The notes: generated by a model not told the origin, from the letters alone. Shown: positions 21,921 to 33,035, counted from the first letter of the stretch. The stretch: DNA of 33,913 bases from Sperchopsis tessellata (GCA_033557685.1 JAWQRN010000217.1:1-33913); one strand, 5' to 3'. Numbers and translations are program-made.

Positions 21921-22700
21921 CTTGCTGAGGTTTGTCTTAAGTCAACCTACTTCCAATTCAAAAATTGTTTTTATAAACAAACTTCATGTTATTATGTCTC
22001 CTCTATCCCAGTTAAAGCCATTATATTCATGAACGCTATTGTATTTCTTTCTCAGATATCAAACCGAAATAGTGGTTACCTGGTACTGACACTGGATGTG
22101 TTTTTGATTAACTTAAAATCCCAACACCCAGATGTTCAATTCACTCCGAAAAGAGAATCATCAATTTCTCTTCCTTTCTTTATGTAAGGGGAAGGGATGA
22201 TCAGATGTCTCTATTTCTCATTCTGTATATTGAAAGTCTATCCATACAAATGCATATGTGCATTGTTGGATACCACCTGACCCAGAAGATTTGAGAATTT
22301 TAACTAAACCTTGTGTGTAAAGCCCATCTTATTTCTCATAAGTTAACAATCATGCACCCTATTTTATAAAAGACATCATTCCCATATACAGTGAATTACA
22401 AATTCCTAGTTTCTCCAGAAACATTTACATCGGAGAGACCAAGCATACTAGAGCTATTCATCTGAAGATCATGAACGTATTACTCGCTTGAGGCATGTTA
22501 CCCAATCCACCCTTGCTGAACATCATTATTTAATAGGTCAAATTATCAATTTCAAAGATAAATAATCTTGGTTTGTATGCCACATTATTATCCGAGAAAA
22601 TTCAGGTAAGTTGTTAAATTCTTTAATTACATGAACACTATCAATCATAGTGATGGCCTCCAATTGCCTGAAATATGAGAAACATCCTCTTTTGATCATA
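21921..22700 (+). pseudogene. Penelope-like retroelement remnant: reverse transcriptase and GIY-YIG endonuclease
   Basis: One frame from 21921 gives a CLKSTYFQF block, FYKQT and SSIPVKAIIFMNAI, matching the family pattern STYFxFxxxxYxQxxGxAMGSPLSPVxANIFM. Next come IKPKxW followed by a degraded YVDD region, FLINLKSQHPDVQFTPKRES and SLPFF (family FLxHLNSxHxxIxFTxExE..LPFLD), and KAHLISH. The GIY-YIG part follows: IYIGET at 22423-22440, HERITRLRHVTQSTLAEHH with the conserved AEH, and GQIINFKDK. Multiple stops and frameshifts disable it, and the catalytic aspartates are lost. The order RT then GIY-YIG is specific to EN-positive Penelope-like elements. It ends just upstream of MED6. Confidence 0.8.
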
Positions 22701-22725
22701 AAACAATTTTGCCACGGGATGTTTA

Positions 22726-22743
22726 ATAATGTCCAGGGACATT
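22726..22743. repeat. 18-bp near-perfect palindrome in the Penelope remnant
   Basis: TAATGTCC and GGACATTA are separated by AG. It lies between the endonuclease remnant and the hammerhead-like segment. Confidence 0.6.
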
Positions 22744-22860
22744 ACTCTTCTTTGCACACTTCTGCCGTGTATGCAACATTACCCACACCCTCCATATCAG
22801 ACAATGCCCCGTGAACTTGTTATAACGGTAAACATCTTGATCTCGTAGTTTTGTTCATTC

Positions 22861-22920
22861 AAGTAACATCACTCACCTTTTAAAATGTCCCTTGCAAGAA
22901 TGGGCAAAAGGTTTCACTCA
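22861..22920 (+). ncRNA. Hammerhead-like 3' segment of the Penelope remnant (copy A)
   Basis: The segment shares GTAACATCACTC, CCTT, AAAATGT and CCTTGCAA, in the same order and spacing, with the minus strand of the element at 26733-26907. It lies in the same orientation as, and about 200 bp after, the GIY-YIG remnant. The stem II partner and GAAAC block are strongly eroded (TGGGCAAAAGGTTTC), so this is only a fossil of the motif. Its position matches the known habit of Penelope-like elements of carrying hammerhead ribozymes in their terminal repeats. Confidence 0.45.
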
Positions 22921-23013
22921 GAAACATATCGCCCATAATTAGTAATCATGGCAGTTGTATACAGTTTATTTATAAAATTTTATTTCTATTTTTAGCAATT
23001 GAAATCATTAGAA

Positions 23014-24406
23014 ATGATGCCTGGAAGATTAGGACTACCACCAGGGGTCCAAGAGAATAACCCATTACTCCTCTCATGGCATGATTCAGCTTGGATTCCA
23101 ATTTTAAATACAACAAATGTCATGGATTATTTCTCAGAAAGGTCGAATCCTTTCTTTGATAGGACCTGCAACAATGAGATTGTTAAAATGCAGAGGCTAA
23201 ACCCAGATCAACTACAGTAAGAATCAATTTTATTTTCAGAACTAATGACCAAAAATGATTAATTTTTAAAATATTCTTTTAATTTTAAAAAAGATTCTAG
23301 ATAGTTTTACTATATTTCTAGATCGTAATACTAATTCCGATTAGCTTCAAAAATTCAAGAAAGACAAGGATTTCCAACCTTCTAAAAGTCTTTTCAAATG
23401 AATTTTCGTCTCCCTTCTCAATATATGTCATTTTATAACTGTAAAAACTGACTGTTAATACTATTATGTTTGTATTTATTTTTAGAAATATGACTGGTCT
23501 TGAGTATGTGCTTCTTCATGTCCAAGAACCTATACTCTATGTGATCCGGAAGCAGCATAGACATAGTCCTCAACAAGTTACGCCACTAGCTGATTATTAT
23601 ATTATAGCTGGAATTGTATATCAAGCTCCTGATTTGGCTAGTGTGCTAAATTCAAGACTAGTAAGTTGAAATTTTCCAAACAGTATTTAGTACTTACAGA
23701 GCTGAACAAAAATATGGACATTCACTGCAGTATCTTTTATTCTGCATTTAAATGAATTTTTGTACAGGGAAGTTTTAAAATATAAGGTACAGAACCAACC
23801 TATTAGCGAAAACTTCCGGTTTTACATTCTCCATATTTTTTCATTTATCAATAAATCGCTTCTTTACAAGTTCCTTGATATATGGTTTGATGCTTTTGAT
23901 TTTGATAATAGCAGATGTACTAAATAAAATAAAAAGTCATAAAAAAATGTATTTAATCTAGGCACATGAAATTAAGATGTTGACATTCGGTATGTTACTA
24001 AGCTTATATAAACACAAGTTTCTTGTAAGGGTTAAAATGGTTAAAGTAAATGAGACTGAACGCATTGAAATTTTAATGATGATTGGTTTTGGTAACCATT
24101 GCCAGGACCCAACAAGAAGTTTGCACCCACTTTAATAATTTCCACCCACATAGAAACCCGATAACATTTTGAACGCTAATAAATTTTATTTTCTTTCTTT
24201 TATTTTTCATTTCATGTGTTTCTTGATTAATTTTTATTTTATTTCTTTGTTTATCAAATTTAAAGGTATGTACAGGTTGTTCTATTTAAAATAAGAAAAT
24301 AGAAATCATCTCCGATTAAACCGGTAGTTGTGAGAAATTGCTAATAGTACACAATTGTATAAAAAAATTCATTTAAATCACTATGCAATATTTTTGTTCA
24401 ATCCTG

Positions 24407-24464
<58 letters not shown>

Positions 24465-25897
24465 CAAATACTAATAGTAATTGTCCAATAAAAACAACTT
24501 TATTTGAGATAATTTTTGTTTGTTTATTTAACGTCAGCCTATTTCCGCTGCTACACAGGACCCACAGTTCTACGGCCACTTTTCCCTAATCGCTAAAAGC
24601 CGGCCGCCTCTGGATTTCGAACCAGAGACCCAACACTTAGGAGCCTAGTACTTAGTCACTGAGCTAACAAGACAGCTATTTTAGATAATAAAAACAATTC
24701 GTTTAACTATTTGCAGACATTTTTCCACCGCTACTCTTGTTATTTTTATTATTAAGTCCTGATAATGTGGACTGAAACCAATCAATTGCAATTTTTGTCA
24801 GCATCTAAAATAAAATTGCTTTTTTGGACCAGTACTTTTAATATTTTTTTATACTTAAAATGTAGTATTCCCACTCCTTCACTTATCAATATACAATTAG
24901 ATTCTGGAAATATTACCTTGAAATTTTTCTCAAAACTGAAGCTGAGAACTATAGGGTAACCTACCCTACAAAATGAATTTTTGGAATGAAAGGCTAATGA
25001 CTTTAAGAATTTAAGCATTGTATATATTATATTCTAGTAGGCATTGAAACATTCCCCCAATGAACGAATAATAAACATGGGATATGCAGGACTGCCTGAA
25101 AGTTCACTGTCCTCGTTATCCTAGAGGCATGGGCGGAACTAGTTGCAATTGACTGGGATTTTGTCTCCTGATTATCAGATGCTAATGAGGTTTATATCAT
25201 GTTAATCTATATACCCTATGATGACCTTAATACCTAGATACTTACCAAAGACATAGAGGTATCGGTAATAAAACAGCCAAGCATTATGATACAAACGAAA
25301 TAGTTTAAATTCCACCGGTGTGAGTATATAAATCATAAATATCAGACAGCCAGAGATGAGTAGCGCCACCTCAGTGGCTCGTGAAACATGGAGATACCTT
25401 GCATTATCGTGGACTTGAATTATAAATTACATGTTTGTATATTATTAATATGTATAGTTTAGAAACTTTCTCAATTAAATTATATGTTATCATATAGATA
25501 ATTTTTTTTCATTTAGTACTTTTTGTAGCTATCAGCAGTTCATCATTTACAGTCGTCATTCGAAGAAGCATCAGGTTTCTCAAGATACCATCCCAGCAAA
25601 GGATATTCGTGGGATTTCAAATCTCAAAGAGTAGGACCTGATAAAGCAAAACCAAAAGAGGAGAAACCAAGAGAAGAACCTAGTTCACTGTTCCAGAGGC
25701 AAAGGGTTGATATGCTTTTAGGAGAGCTCATAAAGAAATTTCCACTTCCGACTCCAGCACAACCTAAGGCACCGCCAGCTGCTCCGGTGAAAACAGAACC
25801 AGAAAATGGTACATCTACCGAGAACAAAGAACCAAAACAAGAAATTAAACAAGAAAAAATCAAACCTCCTCCAGAAAAGAAGCCAAGACTTACTTGA
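23014..25897 (+). CDS. MED6: Mediator complex subunit 6, three coding exons
   Basis: Coding exons are 23014-23216, 23486-23660 and 25529-25897, all GT-AG, giving 248 residues (human MED6 is about 246). The start MMPGRLGLP.. is the first ATG of an exon that opens at an acceptor (TTTTTAG, 22989-22995), so a 5' UTR intron is likely. MED6 hallmarks in order are LLLSWHDSAWIPIL, VMDYFSERSNPFFDRTCNNE, KMQRLNPDQLQNMTGLEYVL, HVQEPILYVIRKQHRHSP, ADYYIIAGIVYQAPD and LNSRL across the second splice. After these come ARYHPSKGYSWDF-type sequence (here SRYHPSKGYSWDF) and LFQRQRVDMLLGELI near residue 180. A proline- and lysine-rich tail ends in PPPEKKPRL. It is a head-module subunit of Mediator, bridging activators and RNA polymerase II in the nucleus. 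Intron 2 (1.9 kb) holds a mariner remnant, a TA tract and a SINE. Penelope fragments lie on both sides of the gene. Confidence 0.95.
24037..24190 (+). pseudogene. Mariner-like transposase N-terminal remnant
   Basis: The first frame gives VNETERIEILMMIGFGN; after a one-base shift, RTQQEVCTHFNNFHPHRNPIT follows. This matches the DUF4817-type helix-turn-helix found at the start of some mariner-like transposases (ERVEILMMIGYGDRTRTQQEVC..FN..P.RNPIS pattern). Nothing of the catalytic domain remains nearby and no terminal repeats could be paired. It lies in MED6 intron 2. Confidence 0.62.
24409..24463. repeat. (TA)n microsatellite in MED6 intron 2
   Basis: About 52 bases of pure AT/TA dinucleotides. 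Both strands give spurious open frames of alternating Ile-Tyr. Confidence 0.97.
24517..24677 (-). mobile_element. SINE copy 2, internally deleted
   Basis: The minus strand has the A box (GTTAGCTCAGTGACTAAG) and an intact B box (GGTTCGAAATCC), then GGCGGCCGGCTTTTAGCGATTAGGGAAAAGTGG. It then jumps to the 3' part (GCAGCGGAAATAGGCTGACG) and the tail. About 140 bp of body present in copy 1 is missing. The flanks TTTGAGATAAT and TTTTAGATAAT suggest an imperfect duplication. It lies in MED6 intron 2, antisense to the gene. Confidence 0.8.
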
Positions 25898-25899
25898 TC

Positions 25900-26270
25900 T
25901 ATATGCTAAGTTTATGTATTAGTTTAATTTTATATTATGTAATATTTATACAGCATTTTTGGTATTGTAAATATTTTAATTTACGTTTCTAGATAACTAT
26001 ATCAGTTTTTGGAAAATAATTGTTTTATTGTCCGTATTATTTATCTCAAAATATCTTGGTGCTAGCCCTAAGAAAAATTATTGTAAATATGCATAAATAA
26101 TATGAAAGTAAATTTAATCATATGATCCCAAATGTTGTCACTGGCAAGAAGTTAATTAATTTTTATTATAAAATTATACATCTAACTTTGCAATTCAAAA
26201 ATGTAGAAAGGTATTGTTAAGCCGTAAAAATTAGAAAAAGTTTTTTATACATTTCATAACTAGCCCTGGG
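25900..26270. other. MED6 3' region, AT-rich
   Basis: There is no canonical AATAAA close to the stop. ATAAATAATAT near 26093 is the best weak candidate. Nothing else was recognised. Confidence 0.4.
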
Positions 26271-26465
26271 AATTATTTTCGATTAATCGATAAAATAATC
26301 AATGTTTGATTACATAAAAGAAAATGATCGATTATTAGGTTAAGCGATGCTTGATTATTTGATTAATTGAAGATTGATTACTTGAAGATCGATTATTTGA
26401 TTTATCAATTATTTGATTAATAAATGATCCATTATTTGATTAATCGATAGTTTGATTAAAAATAT
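26271..26465. repeat. Degenerate AATCGATTAAT / GATTATTTGATTA repeat tract
   Basis: Many imperfect copies of GATTATTTGATTAATCGAT occur over 195 bp, starting next to CCCTGGGAATTATTTTCG. A related block (AATAATCGAAATAGTCGATTATTTGATTG) recurs at 27497-27530. The arrangement resembles the ends of some insect hAT elements with AATCGATTAATCG termini, but the inverted-repeat match is loose. Confidence 0.55.
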
Positions 26466-26732
26466 GAATGCTTATGTACTCACCGTCAATCGAAACAAAC
26501 AAAATTGCAGAAAACATTTAAATGGAATTTAATTAGCTGCACAGAATACAATTACAACACTGTGGTTTACAGGAATTTTTAATTTAGACTCAATATGCAT
26601 ATCTATTAAAGTTAAATTTTAATACCTCGTGCATTATTTTTCTCTTATAGTCTTATAGACACGACTATCGTCCATATTATAACACACATAATATTTATGT
26701 GTTTGTCATGTCGCAAAATGCAAACTGACTCT

Positions 26733-26907
26733 GTATGAATGTTGTTTCCGGGTGGAAACCGTGTAGAGGCTCTGACAAGTGCCGATGTTTCATCCACTGT
26801 TGCAAGGAACATTTTCAAGGCGAGTGATGTTACATAAATGAATTCACTGCACTTAAGGAAACAACATTCATACAGATGCTAACCGTGGAAGTCTATTACA
26901 TTTAATA
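26733..26907 (-). mobile_element. 175-bp Penelope-derived, hammerhead-bearing element
   Basis: The exact 12-bp duplication CAAACTGACTCT flanks it (26721-26732 and 26908-26919). Inverted arms GTATGAATGTTGTTTCC (26733-26749) and GGAAACAACATTCATAC (26857-26873) enclose a hammerhead-like segment read on the minus strand. Outside the right arm is an end, CGTGGAAGTCTATTACATTT. The interior matches the 3' end of the Penelope remnant at 22861-22920. The two ends match the 36-bp micro-insertion at 16755-16790. Confidence 0.72.
26770..26835 (-). ncRNA. Hammerhead-ribozyme-like motif (copy B)
   Basis: On the minus strand: a TTGAAAATG core block (expected CUGANGA; C3 and G8 differ), a stem II region GTTCC-TTGCAACA-GTGGA, then GAAACATCGGCACTTGTC followed by AGAGCC. 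A short stem III ACA/UGU closes the loop UCGGCACU, putting the predicted cleavage after C of UGUC, between 26774 and 26773. This layout is a type I hammerhead with short stem III, as known from Penelope-like elements and retrozymes. The core changes argue against present activity. Confidence 0.52.
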
Positions 26908-26919
26908 CAAACTGACTCT

Positions 26920-28720
26920 TTTTATCTCTTATATCTGAGATGGAGAAGGTTTTAACTATCATTCATTCCTGGTATTATTTCTTGTGTATGTACATGTATC
27001 ATAGGTTTCGTTTAAATTCTATAAACAGGTGAAATTAAACATCAATGGGAAATTCGGGGTTATGTCCCAAGAACTATTTTAAACTTCTAAACAAGTCTAA
27101 TTCGAAAGTGAAATATTAATATAAATTATACTAAGTACCTACTGCAACTAGTGAAAACAAAAGCAATAGTTTTAAATAAACAAGTTTATTTGCGTCAAAA
27201 TTGTAGTTTTAATTCTATGGAAATATTAGACCGCAACTACTATTATTATATTTCTAAACAAAATTTCTTTTTTGTGGAACAAGTAGAGGCAAATTAATTA
27301 TTAGTATAATCATAACACGGGTATTAAAGTATAATTCATGCAAATTTAAAAATTCGGTTACATACAACTGGCGTACAAGAAAGGTCTAATGTACAATGTT
27401 GACAGTTACATAATGCAGGACTTTTTATTTCAAGAAGAACAAAACTATCAACATGAAAACAAAAAGAAGTCAATTTCAAATTTTCATTTTGTAAAATAAT
27501 CGAAATAGTCGATTATTTGATTGACCGATTTTTTCGATTTCGCAATTACTGAAGGTAATAATAAAAGGTATTCTGAGGTACCATTATATCAATTTTCCCT
27601 TAAAATGCGCATTACAGTTTCAGAATTAATGCCCTTTTCCAACTCGTATTTTGTAATACAAACCTTTCGTCTTTTCCACTTAACACATTAGAACCTATTT
27701 TTCTGGGTTTATTGAAAATTTCACCTGTCAGTTTACATTTTTTTTATGATTGAAATATATAATTGAAGTAACTGATAGCAATTTTTCAATGACATTTTAA
27801 TTTTTATGCATGTTAATAACAATTTCACGCATTTCAAAGATTCCTTTCATTTTAGTTTAATTTTTGTAAGATTATTACGGAATGCACGGTAAACTTATAA
27901 CAGAATATTTTATGGTTACAGGAGGAATTAAACGTTTTTAAGATGTATTAATAGGGAACCCCCGAATTTGTGCATGTTCAGTGACTTGTGATGTGAGAAT
28001 TATGTTTATATTTTCGTATTGTTACAATTTATGTTTATCAGTGTTTTCACAACTCCGTTTAGCAACAATAAATTAGTATTTGTATTGGTTTAAATGAAAT
28101 TGATGGGTGTTCGAACACTAGTATCTAACTACATAATAACTGCCTCCACATGTTAGTTTTGGCAAAAAAAAATTAGGTCTCATAAAGCTTTATAAACATA
28201 CTAGAGTATAATTTCATGTGGCGAAAGTACACAACCGTCATGATCTGAACCTTTATACCTGCGATGAAAAGCACGAGGGTGAAACCTTTATTCAAATGTC
28301 AGTTTTCAAGTATCCTCGCTGCAGATGCACGATCAGAGAGCTATGTAATTGCGGAATATTTTTCGCAAAAGTGCAATAATGGGCACTAAATATGGTGAAG
28401 AAACTGCAGTCTAATTGTAAAAGAACCTTCTAGTTTTCATATCTGCCATTTGGCAGCACTATCGTGACCTTCATTTTTAATTCTGAGGCGAGATTTTACA
28501 ATACAACAAGCTAGATAAATATGTTTCTTTTGCTGTAATCACATTTTTCATAAATTTCGAATATTCTAAGAATTTTAAGGTTTCATGAAGCTGTGCACGA
28601 TTCTTTCTTCAGAGCAGGTGGGTAACAATAAATAAATAGAAAAATAGTCGTTTCCATTGTCGAAATTTTTGCACATACCTACGTAATAAAAGTAAATTGT
28701 AAAATCGCATTAACACCTTA
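26920..28720. other. Intergenic, AT-rich; no gene recognised
   Basis: It contains only the second AATCGAT-type block at about 27497-27540. No coding potential is visible. Confidence 0.5.
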
Positions 28721-28725
28721 AAATG

Positions 28726-28726
<1 letters not shown>

Positions 28727-28776
<50 letters not shown>
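28727..28776. repeat. (TA)n microsatellite
   Basis: About 50 bases of uninterrupted TA dinucleotides, upstream of MAX. Confidence 0.97.
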
Positions 28777-28782
<6 letters not shown>

Positions 28783-29268
28783 TTTAGTTTATGATAGTTA
28801 AAAATATCTTTATAATTTCTTTGACATAGTTATGATTATTTCATAAAATCTTGTAAGCTAATGAAATCTTTTCTTGAAATGTACAAATAAATTGTCTGTG
28901 TTGTTAGTTGTGCCAACCTGAAATTCAATCGGAATAAATACTATAGGGTATTATCAATAATTTAATAATGATAGGAATGTACCATATTAAAATAAGTTAT
29001 TTTAAAAACAAATCATTAAATTTATGAATATTTCTCGGGGAAAAGCAGGGGACTGTAATATGTGCGGCTCTCTTCAAAGAGAAAATGGTATTATTATTTT
29101 GAAATTCTCTAATTAAATGATAATATTTTAGAAAATATGTACAGCTTATTTTTAAATTTTTGGCGGGCACGCCAGCTTTGGCAGCTCCTAAAACAAAAAT
29201 ACTGCTGTTGGTCTTTCAAACCATTCTCATCTTCTGAGTTATCTATAGCACTAAACTATTGAGGTGAA

Positions 29269-29274
29269 CACGTG
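29269..29274. promoter_or_regulatory. Canonical E-box CACGTG upstream of MAX
   Basis: CACGTG lies about 400 bp before the MAX start codon. It is the preferred site of MYC-MAX and MAX-MXD dimers. A hexamer match alone is weak evidence; occupancy is not shown. Confidence 0.3.
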
Positions 29275-29674
29275 TATCCAACAAGTTGCGCGTGCTCAGT
29301 CGGTAAAGGTTTACATCAGTTTACACACGCGTTATAGTTGACAGCGATGATTAGAAACTATTGATTGAAAAATAAACAATATTTTCCTGCAAAATAATAT
29401 TTTAAACCACCAATACCGCGTCTTAACGGAGTGTACTTATACATTGTGCAAATATTTTCGGATAAATTGATAGGTAAGTGGCGTTTTAAGACAAAGACAA
29501 ATGCTTTGTGCATAAGTTGTTGCGTACTATAAGTACACTAGCGTGACAGGTCATGCTCACGGTTATTTTCTCGTAGTTTCAGTTTGCTTGTTATGACATT
29601 TTTGGCTGCGTAAATGTCATCGTAACACCTGTGAAAATACGTTGGAACTGTACAACACGGGTGCCCTAAGTACC

Positions 29675-29855
29675 ATGAGCGATGACGATAGGGATATCGA
29701 CGTCGAAAGCGATGTAAGTGAAAATTGCATTTTACGTAAACATCACATGGATCAATATTAAACATTCTGTGTGCATTTTTTTATAGGAAGGAGATGATTC
29801 TGACTCCCGCCAACCTGCACCTAGACAACAAGCGGGCAGCCAATACTATTCACAA
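29675..29855 (+). CDS. Max: MAX (MYC-associated bHLH-zipper factor), first two coding exons only
   Basis: Exon 1 (29675-29713) encodes MSDDDRDIDVESD and ends at a GTAAGT donor. Exon 2 (29787-29855) follows the acceptor TTTTTTTATAG and encodes EGDDSDSRQPAPRQQAGSQ plus YYSQ before a GTACGT donor. Both exons are in phase 0. The acidic start MSD(D/N)DxDIxVESD is the conserved N-terminus of MAX, ahead of the basic helix-loop-helix. The second exon corresponds to the variable acidic linker that is alternatively spliced in vertebrates. No bHLH (ERKRRDHI-type) sequence occurs in the remaining 4 kb, so the third intron extends past the window. MAX dimerises with MYC, MXD and MNT proteins at E-boxes in the nucleus. 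Confidence 0.87.
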
Positions 29856-32800
29856 GTACGTGATTGCTTTCTCTTGCTTTAATTTTTAATGGCTTTGTTT
29901 GTTGTTCGAAAAAGTGATAAGACCCCCCATGCTTACAACTAACTCTCCCACAAAACGTGATACCCATGTGACCTAGAACTTTGTATCCGTACTTTTGTTT
30001 ACTATCTTGTGTTTTGGCCGGCTAAAAATTACTTCCAGTAATAATAATGTTTTCCCGGAAATCAAAGGCTTAGAGTCGTACCTAAGCGATTGCAATACAG
30101 TAGAATATTGTGATTTATTTGCACACATTTTGCAATGTTATTTCATTTCGAGTTGTCAAACGTAGATATGGCGTTTTATGAAGGCTCTAGTCTGTTTTTT
30201 GTTAACAAAGGCGATAATTCGTCGCTATTAAAATCTGAATTTAAAGCGATTTGTAGGGTGTATGTACGTGCAACCTTTTTTGTGTAGGCTGTATAATTTA
30301 TACGTGCTAAATTTATTTTCAATCATATATCTGTATAATATACCAAATAAATAAATGTGCTTAAATGGAGCGCCTACAAGTTTTGTTTTAATTTACAAAT
30401 TAAAAATATAAAATCTAAATTTTAAATGATAAAACCTTACTTTGTTTGCAAAATATTGTATATTTTACGACTACGCTTACATTTAATATTCTTTTCTTAC
30501 AAAATAATGTATTATTTTCATCCATCATTGCATTCGTTTTATATTAATATCTCAGAAACGGTTTTTGATTAAAACTTTTCGTCTTTTTACTAACAATGTC
30601 GATATTAACGTACACAGGCAATTATCGTTTCGTAATTCATTTACGATTACTAACAGAGGTGGCAAAACTTTTTGTTTATGGTAATCACATCTCATATTCT
30701 TGTTGGTGTATGACAGTTGATTTTTTTGGTACCGATCTAATTTTTATTTATTATTACATAGGTAAGTAAGGATACGCCGAATCGGATATTGGCCGAGTGT
30801 TCTGAATAACAACAAAATGATGTTTATAAAATTAAAGTTTCTGTATATAAACCTAACCAAACCGAAATAAAAGTTCTTAAGAGTTTTTTTTTATCTATCT
30901 TTAATACTAATCTAAAATTAAAGAGATATGTAAAATTTTAATGATATATATACCAGTTTTTTTCTAGAACTTTTTCTCATTTAATATTAAATATCTTTAT
31001 TACCTATCAGCTCCAAATTTTGTATTTATTTAACTCTATAAATTCAAATATTTAAGGGAATTATGATAAAAATTTTAGCTTCGGACGTCTGCAGTCCAAA
31101 TCTCCTTCCTTTTATCTAAATATATTCGGGTCCAATACCAATGGTTCTTAAACTTATTTCACCGTCAATGCTGACAAATTAGCGAGCCTCCTTCCAGTAA
31201 ATTAAAGCAATACCAACTAGATTTATTAATTTTGAATGTTATTTTTAATTTTCTACGTATAACGGGTCTATACTAAATTACAGTCTGTCAACAGAAAATT
31301 CTTTTTACTTTTTTTCCTACTATATAGAGAATGTACAGTAATCATAAAAAAAAAAATATTCATCGGTCCACATGTTGAGATCCCCTGAAGACGATTAGGC
31401 AATAATTGGCAATATGTTTGTATGTGTAAGCACCGATTTTTGTAAATACGCTAGAAAGACGACTGAAACATCAACATGAAATTTTAATTGAAGATTTATT
31501 TACCCGATTTTTGGAGCTGATTACATTTTGGGCAAGATCAAAATAGCGGATGAAACTTTTCCTTTGTGTGTTTTCCATTTTTCGGGAAATTTTCTCTATA
31601 ATTTACTCCCAAAGGTTGCAGTTATTGGCATTATATACTACTTTTGTAAACAAGTTCTAAACATCTTTCGGAATTATTCGCGATTTTCAACTTTTTTAAT
31701 TTCCTTTCCAAGATATTAGAGACACATCCACATTTTTGAGTGTTTTAGTATAGGCTGGAGAATAATTATCCAAAGTGCATATTATTAAATATATAGGTGC
31801 TCTAATATTTCTTTATGTATTTAAATCTACACACAGCCACTTTTTGCATTATAAAATATAAAACTGATTATGAATTCAAAGGTGGGTGTGGGGTTCTTAA
31901 ATTTTTTTTCTGTAGTGCGTTTCTCTATTAAAATGTTAAGTACACTTCAAACGAGAACAATATTTTACCTGCGTCAAAAAACCACCTTTCTTATTTTGGT
32001 TGAGGTCTGCAACGTGCGTGGAATGTTAGGGTGCGCATGGCGTAAAATAGTTATTTTTCAATGATTTTGTTGCGTATTGGTTATATAAGTAGCAAAGTAT
32101 GTTAAGTCGCGTTTTTTAAATTAGTTGCTAAATTGTAATGCGAGTTATTTGCATTTAACATTTCCCATGCTATGAAAATTTTCATATTTCTATATCCTTC
32201 CTCATAGGATTGACTAATTTTCTAGAATTGACACAGCTCTTTTAATCTGGTTGTAACTGGCATGTGGAAAAGTTAACATTTTTACTATTGTGAAATATAG
32301 GTACCCCTTTAAACGACGTTATCAAAATTTGTTACCAACTATTAATCCTAAAAACTTATTCCTAAATTTGAGTATTTGCCAGAACACAATTAATGATGGT
32401 CTTCATATTTTCCTATGCAATTGCTTATTCAAAATCTAAAATACACACCATCCGTGTATTAATTGTTACGTGCTTATGCAAATAAGTTCATCTGCAATTA
32501 ATAAAATAAATACTGTTGAAAATGACAAAAAATAATCTTTGTTCAGTGATTTTACTGTATACTGAATTTATAAGTAGCACGTGCTCTTAAGAAAATTTAT
32601 TTCTAAATTGTGTACATGTCATGTATTATAGATTTTGGATAAAATTTAAATTTTACCTACGACGCCCATACCATAAGCCTTTCGGTATATCTGTAAACAT
32701 AAGATAGCTTTTATGCAGGGCTTTCACCTTTTTCTGAGCCTTTTACACATTTGCGTTTGATAATTCAAACCATTCCCATGTAAATGAAAACAACAAAGCC

Positions 32801-33035
32801 ATTCTTTTTTAGCAAGCATTAAGATGGACACGTCTGCCGAATCTCTCTTGCCTTTTTTCTAGCTTATCTTTTCTTTTCAGCAAAATAAGGTTCTATGAGA
32901 AAAGCAATTTTTCCATTTTTTTAGAAAGCATGCGTGTGAATATCAGTACAGTTACATTATGCCGAGTAGTTTCTTCTTGAGGTAGCATCTGGTAGTTACC
33001 CTGATTTATCTATACAAATTTATCCTGAACTGTGT

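Noticed and set aside
24373..24589. Open frames on both strands with alternating Ile-Tyr
   Set aside because: They are translations of the TA microsatellite and the adjacent SINE, not genes.
25624..25863. Minus-strand 79-residue Gly/Ser-rich frame
   Set aside because: Antisense shadow of MED6 exon 3.
28250..28285. Hammerhead-like CTGCGATGAAAAGC..GGGTGAAAC near 28258
   Set aside because: The core has extra bases, stem II does not pair and no cleavage block follows. It does not align with the three related copies.
29538..29765. Minus-strand 75-residue open frame
   Set aside because: It overlaps MAX exon 1 in antisense and matches no family.
31528..32064. Two plus-strand frames of 63-64 residues in the MAX intron
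   Set aside because: AT-rich composition, no motif and no splice context; expected by chance in DNA of this composition.
32576..32583. Other CACGTG hexamers (8031-8036 region and 32578)
   Set aside because: They are isolated in introns with no promoter context.
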